Shown here: positions 44,458 to 51,967 of the stretch, piece by piece
How the letters are laid out: each line of letters opens with the position of its first letter
How positions within the stretch are numbered: position 1 is the first letter of the stretch
DNA from: an uncultured Porphyromonadaceae bacterium
GTDB taxonomy: Bacteria > Bacteroidota > Bacteroidia > Bacteroidales > Muribaculaceae
Reading direction: 5' to 3'
Assembly (NCBI GenBank): GCA_947178215.1
Contig: CAMWXJ010000001.1
Span: 1 to 64,000, forward strand
Length of the DNA stretch: 64,000 bases
Made by a program: the position numbers and the translations under genes
The notes under the pieces: generated by a model
Told to the model about the DNA's origin: nothing
The model's input: only the letters and a program-made list of their open reading frames with translations
Databases searched by the model: none

Positions 44458-47400
44458 TCAAAAGTCCGTATCGTCGGCCGGGCCGTTATCGCGGTAATGT
44501 TGTGGTGACACACCATACTGCTTTTTAAAACAGCGGCTGAAATAGACTGCGGTTGTAAAACCGGTCATGTCGGCAACATCGGCGATACTGAGGTGCGGCT
44601 GCGCTGTTAGAAGCGCGGCCGCCGCTTTTAGTCTATGGCTCAGGATAAATGCGGCGGGAGTGATGCCGGTGAGCGCCTTGAACTTGTTGAAGAACAGCGT
44701 GCGCGATATTCCCACTTCGCGGCACAGGAACGGAATGTCGAGCTCCGGGTCGTCGATGTGGCTGTCGATGAGAGCCGTGACGCGTGTGAGCAGGTCGCGG
44801 TCAATGGGATTGATAGGTGTCATGTCAATTTCGCTGACAGGCTCGCGCGTGATGCGGCTTTGGAGGATACGGCGGTTGCGCAGCAGATTGTCGATACGCG
44901 CGAGCAGCAGGGTCGACTCAAAGGGTTTTGTAACGTAGTCGTCGGCGTTGGCGTTGAAGCCTTCGAGCTTCGACTCCGACGTGCTCAGGGCGGTGAGCAG
45001 TATTACCGGTATGTGGCACAGGTCAAACTCGCTCTTGATGCGGCGGCACATCTCGGTGCCGCTCATGCGTGGCATCATCACGTCGGAGATGATGAGGTCG
45101 GGATTTGACGACCGCGCTGTGTCGAGACCCTCTTCGCCGTCGGAGGCCTCGATGATGCGGAAATATGGGGTGAAGAAGTTGATGAGATTGCGGCGCAGCT
45201 CAAAATTGTCCTCGACGATGAGAATAAGCGGACGCTCCCGGTCGGTGTCGCCTTCGTTTCCGGCTGAGGCCGACGGCTCTACGGGCAGATAGCTCACCAC
45301 GGATTCGGCTGCGGGCACCTCGGCATCTTTCGCTGCACCGTCGCTTCCGGGCTGCTCAATCACTACGTTGGCGTCGTTGTCGTAAGCCTCGCGGCGCGCC
45401 GGGATAATCACGGTAAAGGTAGTGCCCTCGCCCTCGCGGCTCTCGGCCGTGATGGTGCCATGGTGCTTGTCGATAATTGATTTGGCGAACGCGAGACCGA
45501 TGCCGGTGCTCTGATAGCCGAGGTCGGTGCGCTTGGCCTCGTCGGAGTCGCCGTTGTAGAAGCGGTCGAAGATATATGGCAGGTCTTTGCGGGCTATGCC
45601 GCGGCCGGTGTCGGTCACTGTGAAGCGGAGGCTGCCGTCGGGGTCGGCGGTCACAGCGCAGCCTATGCGTCCTCCGTCGGGGGTGTATTTGAACGCATTC
45701 GATACCAGATTTACAAGCACGCGGCTTATCAGGGCAGGGTCGTACCACCCTTTGAGTCCCTCCTCGGGAGCATCGATGGTGAAGTGTATGCCGCGTGTCA
45801 CGGCATAGTCGACAAAGGGCAGGGCGGTGCTTCGGAGCGCCGCGGCGCCGTCGTGCTCGCCTATGCGAAGCACCTGGTGGTTCTGCTGGAGCTTGCGGAA
45901 TTCGAGCAGCTGTGTGATGAGGTGGCTCATCTGGCGTGTGTGGCTGCGTATGCGCCCGAGTGTCTCCACGAGCCGCGAGTTACGGCTGTAACCGGTGGTG
46001 AGCAGGTCGATGTGGCTCATGATGAGTGTGAGCGGTGTCTGGAACTCATGGCTCACGTTGGTGAAGAACACGAGCTTCTCATGATTGAGCTGCTCTATGC
46101 GCTGGCGTTCGAGCTTCTCGCGGCGTAGTGAGCGGCGCAGCCGCGCCTCGCTCACCGTCTTGCGGAATATGTAGGCGCCAATCGCACCGGCCACGAGGAT
46201 ATATATCAGCCAGGCCCACCATGAGTTGTACCACGGCTGACGCACGGTCACGGGTATGCCGATAGTGTGGTCGCTGCCCGCACGCCTTGCGAGCAGGCGG
46301 TAATGCCCGGGCACGATGTTTGAGTAGCTTATTACGCCGTTGTCGGAGGTGCGCCAGCGCTGGTCGTAACCGTTAAGCCTGTACTCGATTACCGGGTTGC
46401 CGGAGCCTGCGGTGTAGTCGTTCATGCCGAGTGTCACGGTGAAGTTGCCCTTGTCGTGGGGGAGGGTTATCTCCTTGGCGTAAGGCAGGGCGGCGTCGAG
46501 TATGCCGCTGCCGTCGTCGGGCATGGCCGAGCGTCCGTTGACGTACAGGCGCGAGAAGTAGATAGAGGGCTGGTTGTCGGCTCTGCCCTCTCGCGAGAAG
46601 TTGTCGGCGTGGACAAGCGTGATGCCTTTGGTGCTTCCGACGATTACGTCGCCGCCGGGGAGCGCGAGCATACCGCAGTCATTGATGATGTTGGCTTCCG
46701 GGAAATAGTCGGCGAAGGCCACGCTCTCGGTGCGTCCGGTGGAAGGGGTGAAGCGTGCCACGTGATGGTCGCCGGCGATGAAGAGTGCCCCGTCGGCTCC
46801 GATGCGGAGGGTGTAGCAGTAGTCGTCGGGGATGGTCGAGTTGTTCGTGTCGTACCATTTCTCTCCCTTGCCGTCGGTGTCGAGCGCCACGATGCCGTTG
46901 CCGAGAGTGCCGGCGTAGAGGCAGCTGTCGGTCGCGGCGAGTGAGGTGAATGTCACGTCGTACCCCTTTCGGGTGAGGGTGATAGTGGTCTGGTGGTCAG
47001 TGCCCGGATTCTCTACTTTGTACACGCTGTTGAAGTTGATATAGTAGAGATTGCCGCGGCTGTCGGCCACCATTTTCACCGGATTGGCGTTGCGCACTAT
47101 CTGCCGTTGCCTCCCTGAGCGTGTGTCGAGCTGCACAATGCCGCGTCGTGAGGAGATGTAGAGGGTGTCGCCGTGCATCACGAGAGCATGGATTACGTCG
47201 CCCGCCTCGTTGCTGCCGCTGCGGTTGTCGAGATAGTTTGTCACCGTGCCGGTGGCGATGTCGTAGACCGACAGGCCGCCGAGATGCGTGCCTATATACA
47301 GGCGGTCGGACGACGGATTGTAGGCGATTGCGCGCACATTGTTCTGGCGTAGCGACTTGGCCCCGCCGAGTATTGTGAGTCGGTCGACCACGTTCCATGC

Positions 47401-48513
47401 CGAGTCAACGCAACACACTCCGGCGCCGTCGGTGCCAAACCACAGGTTACCCCTGCGGTCGTAGACCATGTCCGACACGAGCGACAGGAAAAAACCGGGC
47501 GGTGTCTCGGCGTCGTAGCTGAAATTGACAAAGCGGTCGCGGCCGGGGGAGAAATAGTTGGCGCCTCCGTAGTAGGTGCCGGCCCAGATGTTGCCGCTGC
47601 GGTCGGCAAACATGCCGAACACCGACGAGTGGGTCATGCCGCCCATGCTTGTCGGTATCTCTATATGGCGTGTGGTGTCGTCGGCGGGGTCGTAGCAGTG
47701 TAGTCCGGTAAACGAGCCGTACCATATGCGCCCGGCCTGGTCTTCGATTGCGTGGCGCGTCTGCATGCCGCCCGTCATATTGCCCGGTATATACGGCTCC
47801 GATACCGCCTCGGGCACGGTGTCGCCCCTTGATAGACGGTAAAGACAGCCGTCGGTGAGGCTTATCCACAGGGTGCTGTCGCGGCCCACGTAGGTCGAGT
47901 ACACGGTGTGGCCGGGGAGAATGACGCTTTCGTGGTGTGACTTGCGGTCGAAAGCGCGGAGGCCGGTGGTGGTGCTGAGGTAGTAGTTGCGGCTGTCGAC
48001 CGACATATGCGTCGCATTGCGGACCGAGGGTGCCGAAAACATGAACCGGCCCTTGCGGCTCCCCGGGGGGATGACGAATATGGAGTCGCCGGCGGTGTAG
48101 ATTATCGCCCCGTCGTGTGCCGCCAGGCCTCTTACCGTGCTGCCGGGAGTGACGCTGAAAAAGCGCGAGGCGCGGAGGTCGTAGCGTATGAGGCTGCGGT
48201 CGATTACCATATACATGTCGCCACGTCCGTCGCTCTGGAGCGCCTCGACGCTGTTGCCTATCCACACGTGGCCCCCCTCTTCCTTGTCAGGCACCCACCC
48301 CTTGAATGAGATGCAGCGGTTGCCGTCGAAGATGTTGACGCCTTCGCGTGTGCCGAGCCAGATGCGTCCGAGGCTGTCCTGCGAGATGGCCATTACCGAT
48401 GGCTGGCTTAGCCCTTCGCGCGTGGTGATGTGTCGGAAATACTCAGCGCGCAGTGCAGGCGCTGCAAGCGTCAACAGTGTGATAATTAGCAGTATATGGG
48501 GGGGGGTAGTCAC
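44458..48513 (-). CDS. Hybrid two-component system sensor/regulator (HTCS)
   Basis: 1351 residues. Signal peptide; periplasmic two-component propeller repeats (about 25-690, e.g. DSLGRIWLGTREGVNIF); Y_Y_Y domain (EYRLNGYDQRW); one transmembrane helix near 780; HisKA with phospho-His in NVSHEFQTPLTLI near 826; HATPase (NAFKYTPDGG, DTGRGIA, GIGLAFAKSII); receiver with Asp in LIISDVMMP near 1144; C-terminal AraC helix-turn-helix (SIADVADMTGFTTAVYFSRC). It senses a degradation oligosaccharide in the periplasm and activates its PUL; the susC/lyase control region is the expected target. Confidence 0.96.
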   Translation of the reverse strand: MTTPPHILLIITLLTLAAPALRAEYFRHITTREGLSQPSVMAISQDSLGRIWLGTREGVNIFDGNRCISFKGWVPDKEEGGHVWIGNSVEALQSDGRGDMYMVIDRSLIRYDLRASRFFSVTPGSTVRGLAAHDGAIIYTAGDSIFVIPPGSRKGRFMFSAPSVRNATHMSVDSRNYYLSTTTGLRAFDRKSHHESVILPGHTVYSTYVGRDSTLWISLTDGCLYRLSRGDTVPEAVSEPYIPGNMTGGMQTRHAIEDQAGRIWYGSFTGLHCYDPADDTTRHIEIPTSMGGMTHSSVFGMFADRSGNIWAGTYYGGANYFSPGRDRFVNFSYDAETPPGFFLSLVSDMVYDRRGNLWFGTDGAGVCCVDSAWNVVDRLTILGGAKSLRQNNVRAIAYNPSSDRLYIGTHLGGLSVYDIATGTVTNYLDNRSGSNEAGDVIHALVMHGDTLYISSRRGIVQLDTRSGRQRQIVRNANPVKMVADSRGNLYYINFNSVYKVENPGTDHQTTITLTRKGYDVTFTSLAATDSCLYAGTLGNGIVALDTDGKGEKWYDTNNSTIPDDYCYTLRIGADGALFIAGDHHVARFTPSTGRTESVAFADYFPEANIINDCGMLALPGGDVIVGSTKGITLVHADNFSREGRADNQPSIYFSRLYVNGRSAMPDDGSGILDAALPYAKEITLPHDKGNFTVTLGMNDYTAGSGNPVIEYRLNGYDQRWRTSDNGVISYSNIVPGHYRLLARRAGSDHTIGIPVTVRQPWYNSWWAWLIYILVAGAIGAYIFRKTVSEARLRRSLRREKLERQRIEQLNHEKLVFFTNVSHEFQTPLTLIMSHIDLLTTGYSRNSRLVETLGRIRSHTRQMSHLITQLLEFRKLQQNHQVLRIGEHDGAAALRSTALPFVDYAVTRGIHFTIDAPEEGLKGWYDPALISRVLVNLVSNAFKYTPDGGRIGCAVTADPDGSLRFTVTDTGRGIARKDLPYIFDRFYNGDSDEAKRTDLGYQSTGIGLAFAKSIIDKHHGTITAESREGEGTTFTVIIPARREAYDNDANVVIEQPGSDGAAKDAEVPAAESVVSYLPVEPSASAGNEGDTDRERPLILIVEDNFELRRNLINFFTPYFRIIEASDGEEGLDTARSSNPDLIISDVMMPRMSGTEMCRRIKSEFDLCHIPVILLTALSTSESKLEGFNANADDYVTKPFESTLLLARIDNLLRNRRILQSRITREPVSEIDMTPINPIDRDLLTRVTALIDSHIDDPELDIPFLCREVGISRTLFFNKFKALTGITPAAFILSHRLKAAAALLTAQPHLSIADVADMTGFTTAVYFSRCFKKQYGVSPQHYRDNGPADDTDF

Positions 48514-48557
48514 GATTGTTCAAAATATTGAGCCGGTGTAGATATTAAGGAAATGTG

Positions 48558-48565
48558 CAAATTTA
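48558..48565 (-). promoter_or_regulatory. HTCS promoter -7 box
   Basis: The minus strand reads TAAATTTG (TAnnTTTG), 45 nt before the HTCS start. Confidence 0.5.
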
Positions 48566-48605
48566 AGATTTTTTTGCGGTGCCGGGGGGATTTGAACTGG
48601 AAAAG

Positions 48606-48637
48606 TTTGGGAGGAAAAGGAAAAAGAATTACCTTTG
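48606..48637 (+). promoter_or_regulatory. Promoter of the NatAB-like ABC operon
   Basis: TTTG at 48606-48609 and TACCTTTG at 48630-48637, exactly 20 nt apart: full Bacteroidetes consensus. The leader to the ATG at 48702 is about 58 nt. Confidence 0.75.
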
Positions 48638-48701
48638 CGCCGTTGTACATCACTACAACACCTGCACAACAGCATCATCACATTAACTATTACGCCAACG
48701 G

Positions 48702-49652
48702 ATGAATATCTTAGAAGTCGATAGAGTGAGCAAGCAGTATTCGGGGCATAAAGCCCTTGACAATGTGTCGCTCTCCGTGCCCGAGGGTTCTGTCTACGGC
48801 CTGCTCGGCCCCAACGGAGCGGGCAAGACCACTCTCATACGCATCATCAACCATATCACGGCCCCCGACTCGGGCAGCGTGACATTTGACGGCCATGCAC
48901 TTACCGAGGCCGATATGCCCCACATTGGCTATCTGCCTGAGGAGCGCGGCCTATACAAGAAGATGACCGTGGGCGAGCAGGCAGTGTTTTTCGCACGTCT
49001 GAAAGGGCTTAGCCGCTCTGAGGCCACGGTGAGGCTTCGGGAGTGGTTTGACCGTTTCGGTATCTCCGACTGGTGGGGCCGCAAGGTTGAGGAGCTGTCG
49101 AAAGGCATGGCGCAGAAAGTGCAGTTTATCGTCACGGTGCTCCACCGTCCCAAGCTGCTGATTTTCGACGAGCCGTTCTCAGGCTTCGACCCTATCAACG
49201 CCAATCTGCTGCGCGATGAGATTCTGCGCCTGCGCGACGAGGGCTCGACAATCATCTTTTCGACCCACAATATGTCGTCGGTCGAAGAGATATGCGACCA
49301 TATCACCCTCATCAACCGCAGCCGCAACATCCTGTCGGGCCGTGTCGACGAGCTTCGCAGCCGTTGGGCCGACGGCCACTACTCGATAACATTCAGCGAC
49401 GCCGACCCGGTGACGCTCATGGAGGCCCTCGCTCCAATGGCCGGCTCATTTTCCACCTCTGCCGATACGCGCGGACGCCACACGCTCGACCTGCGGCTGC
49501 TTCCGGGCGCTACCTTGCGCGACGTCATAGCGCGCGCCAATGAGGCGTCGACAATCCATGCTGTCAATGAGGCTGTGGCGTCGATGAACGACATATTTAT
49601 TTCGGCCGTCAAGGCCAACGGAGGCGATACCCCCGCCCCGGTAATCAGCTAA
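48702..49652 (+). CDS. ABC transporter ATP-binding protein (NatA-like)
   Basis: 316 residues: Walker A (GPNGAGKTT), signature (LSKGMAQKV), Walker B (LLIFDEPFSGFDPINA), and a DUF4162-like C-terminal ~85 residues. Pairs with the membrane protein 11 nt downstream as an exporter of the NatAB/YhaP type; substrate unknown. Confidence 0.94.
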   Translation: MNILEVDRVSKQYSGHKALDNVSLSVPEGSVYGLLGPNGAGKTTLIRIINHITAPDSGSVTFDGHALTEADMPHIGYLPEERGLYKKMTVGEQAVFFARLKGLSRSEATVRLREWFDRFGISDWWGRKVEELSKGMAQKVQFIVTVLHRPKLLIFDEPFSGFDPINANLLRDEILRLRDEGSTIIFSTHNMSSVEEICDHITLINRSRNILSGRVDELRSRWADGHYSITFSDADPVTLMEALAPMAGSFSTSADTRGRHTLDLRLLPGATLRDVIARANEASTIHAVNEAVASMNDIFISAVKANGGDTPAPVIS

Positions 49653-49663
49653 TAGCAATCGCC

Positions 49664-50962
49664 ATGTCAAAAGTATCTATCATCATAGGGCGCGAATATG
49701 CCGAGCGCGTCAAGAAAAAAAGCTTTATCTTCACCACCATACTGATGCCGCTGTTCATGCTGGCGCTCATGGCAGTTCCCGCGCTCATCGTGGCGATGGG
49801 AGGCACCGAGACCCGCACTGTCACCGTCGTCGACCCCGACGGCGTAGTGGCTCCGCAGCTCGTCGACACCGACAATGTGAAGTTTGTCATCGCCACAGCC
49901 GGCACCGACACCGTGGCCGCGTCAGCCGACGACGATGCCACGCTGCTCTTTATCCCCCAAGGCATCGTGGAGGGCGACAAGCCTTTGCGTCTCGTCACCG
50001 GCAAAGCCGCGTCGATGATGCTCGAAAACGAGATTTCCTCGCAGATAGAGCGGATAGTGGAGGGCGAGCGCATGAAGCTCTACGACATCGACGTAAAGAG
50101 CATAATGGCCGCTGTGGAGTCGAATCTCAGCGTCAATACCGTGCGCACCGACCGCGACACCGTGGGGTCGTCGACCATGAGCTATGCGCTCGGTTTCATA
50201 CTCACGTTCCTGCTCTACATGATGCTTCTGCTTTACGGCCAGATGGTGATGACCTCGATTATCGAGGAGAAGAACAATCGCGTGCTTGAAGTGATAGTGT
50301 CGAGCGTGAAGCCCACCCGTCTGATGCTCGGCAAGATAGCCGGTATCGGCCTGGTGGCCGTGACGCAGATAGTGATTTGGGGCGTGCTGATAGTGGGGCT
50401 CTCGGCGGCAGTGATGCCCGCCCTGCTGCCGGCCGATGTCGCTGCCGACATAACCGCCATGAACAGCGGCGCCGGCACTCTGGCGCAGTCAAATCTCGAC
50501 ACCGACCTGCTCAGTGCCCTCGCCTTAATCGCCGACCCGATGTATATCCTCGGCATCTTCGGCATACTGTTGCTCTTCCTTATCGGCGGATTCCTGCTCT
50601 ATGCCGCTATCTACGCCGCAATCGGCTCGGCCGTCGACAACATCCAGGACGCCTCGCAGCTCCAGACTGTCGCCGTGCTCCCCATCATTCTCGGCATCGT
50701 GTTTGGCATGATGGCCGCCACCGACCCGGTGTCCAACATCTCCGTATGGACCTCGATAATTCCGTTCACCTCGCCCATGGTGATGATGTCGCGCATACCC
50801 TACGGCATCCCGACATGGCAGATTGTGACGTCGCTCGTGGTGCTGTATGCCACCTTTGCAGCGTGCGTGTGGGTTGCTGCCAAGATTTACCGCGTGGGCA
50901 TATTCATGTACGGCAAGAAACCCACGTTCAAGGAGCTTATCCGCTGGGCACGCTATAAGTGA
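49664..50962 (+). CDS. ABC transporter permease (NatB/YhaP-like)
   Basis: 432 residues, ABC-2 type. One N-terminal helix (SFIFTTILMPLFMLALMAVPALI), a ~150-residue extracytoplasmic domain, then about five C-terminal helices with TSIIEEKNNRVLEVIVSSVKP at the conserved ABC-2 loop. Forms the membrane half of the exporter with the preceding ATPase. Confidence 0.93.
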   Translation: MSKVSIIIGREYAERVKKKSFIFTTILMPLFMLALMAVPALIVAMGGTETRTVTVVDPDGVVAPQLVDTDNVKFVIATAGTDTVAASADDDATLLFIPQGIVEGDKPLRLVTGKAASMMLENEISSQIERIVEGERMKLYDIDVKSIMAAVESNLSVNTVRTDRDTVGSSTMSYALGFILTFLLYMMLLLYGQMVMTSIIEEKNNRVLEVIVSSVKPTRLMLGKIAGIGLVAVTQIVIWGVLIVGLSAAVMPALLPADVAADITAMNSGAGTLAQSNLDTDLLSALALIADPMYILGIFGILLLFLIGGFLLYAAIYAAIGSAVDNIQDASQLQTVAVLPIILGIVFGMMAATDPVSNISVWTSIIPFTSPMVMMSRIPYGIPTWQIVTSLVVLYATFAACVWVAAKIYRVGIFMYGKKPTFKELIRWARYK

Positions 50963-50987
50963 CGCGTACTCGCGGTTGTGTCTTTCG

Positions 50988-51024
50988 CGTATGCCGGCTC
51001 GGAGTTTATCCGGGTCGGCATACG
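50988..51024. terminator. Inverted repeat after the ABC operon
   Basis: 9-bp stem CGTATGCCG/CGGCATACG with a 19-nt loop, 25 nt after the permease stop. No T-tract follows, so it is only a possible terminator. Confidence 0.45.
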
Positions 51025-51085
51025 TGCTTCCACGCCTACACGGTTGTGACTGACCGTTAATAGTGACTTTTGTATTAACGCCACA

Positions 51086-51327
51086 GTGTAACCCTGTAAC
51101 CCTCGAGGGTTACACCGGGTTACATGGGTTACACCGGGTTACATGGGTTACGGTGGGTTACACCGGGTTACACCGGGTTACATGGGTTACATGGGTTACA
51201 TGGGTTACATGGGTTACACCGGGTTACACCGGGTTACACCGGGTTACACTGGGTTACACGGGTTACACCGGTTACACGGGTTACATGGGTTACACGGGTT
51301 ACACCGGGTTACGCGGGTTACACTGGG
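51086..51327. repeat. GGGTTAC minisatellite, array 1 (about 25 units)
   Basis: Two reversed units (GTGTAACCCT, GTAACCCTC) meet at a perfect 20-bp palindrome (51095-51114), followed by about 23 forward units of 9-10 bp: mostly GGGTTACACC and GGGTTACAT, with GGT, GC, CT and AC variants. Stop-free reading frames through it (51063, 51124, 51143 in the track) are products of the repeat, not genes. Confidence 0.95.
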
Positions 51328-51449
51328 CCAAAGAGATTACGTTGCGGGTGGAAATAGCCAAGAGCATATGCTATGGACCAAAACAGTCGGGACCATACTA
51401 AGAGTGGCCAATATCAACGCATCTTTGCTTGGCTGCTATTGCCCTCGTT

Positions 51450-51620
51450 ATTAAATATATATTTATATATAGATACTTATATATTATATAGGCATTTGTG
51501 TTATATATAATATATTATATTTATATATAGGCGTATATGATATATATAGATATATATTATAAAGGTATATAGGTATATATATTATATAGATATATATTGT
51601 TATACGGGCTATATTTATTT
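51450..51620. other. Extremely AT-rich 171-bp block
   Basis: Only about 24 of 171 bases are G or C (about 14%), in a window that is otherwise strongly GC-rich. It consists of TATATA/TATATAG runs and lies between the two GGGTTAC arrays. No gene, tRNA or recognisable protein remnant is seen. It would be an easily melted or bent DNA element. Confidence 0.9.
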
Positions 51621-51706
51621 GGCAGCCCCCGAGAATATCGATATATCAGCGCACCATGTCATGGCTACCGGTAACAGGACACATTGGCCTAAGCGGAGGG
51701 CGTGGA

Positions 51707-51794
51707 GTGTAACCCGTGTAACCCATGTAACCCTCCCTGCGTATGGGTTACACCGGGTTACGGTGGGTTACGGTGGGTTACGCAGGGTTACACC
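51707..51794. repeat. GGGTTAC minisatellite, array 2 (8 units)
   Basis: Three reversed units (GTGTAACCC twice, ATGTAACCC), an 11-nt spacer (TCCCTGCGTAT), then five forward units (GGGTTACACC, two GGGTTACGGT, GGGTTACGCA, GGGTTACACC). Same unit and same reversed-then-forward arrangement as array 1, about 380 bp away. Confidence 0.93.
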
Positions 51795-51866
51795 GCTTGT
51801 GTAAGCCGCTTGCCTATGTTACTGCCTATGTTGCCGGGCCGATAATATATCTTGGTGGCAAACGGC

Positions 51867-51896
51867 TTGGCATCGGAAGAATTTTTGTTACTTTTG
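51867..51896 (+). promoter_or_regulatory. Promoter of the subtilase gene
   Basis: TTG at 51867-51869 and TACTTTTG at 51889-51896 with a 19-nt gap. The leader to the ATG is about 65 nt. Confidence 0.7.
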
Positions 51897-51967
51897 CAGG
51901 ATAAAGCGGTAGATGTCGCCGACGCTCAGGTCATGTCGCCCGCTAATTCCACTCACACTCTTATATC

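Noticed and set aside
48575-48604. tRNA-like 3' fragment on the minus strand (CCAGTTCAAATCCCCCCGG)
   Set aside because: The T-stem does not pair and no other tRNA arms are upstream; probably chance similarity.
51063-51454. Overlapping ORFs rich in GLHGLHRVTWVT through the GGGTTAC array
   Set aside because: All three plus frames stay open because the repeat lacks stops; the proteins are translations of a minisatellite with no start signals or family similarity.
51086-51794. CRISPR array
   Set aside because: Units are 9-10 bp with no unique spacers, change orientation, and no cas genes are present.
51086-51800. Chromosomal oriC with DnaA boxes
   Set aside because: No TTATCCACA-type boxes and no dnaA/dnaN/gidA neighbours were seen; only the general iteron-plus-AT layout is kept as a hypothesis.
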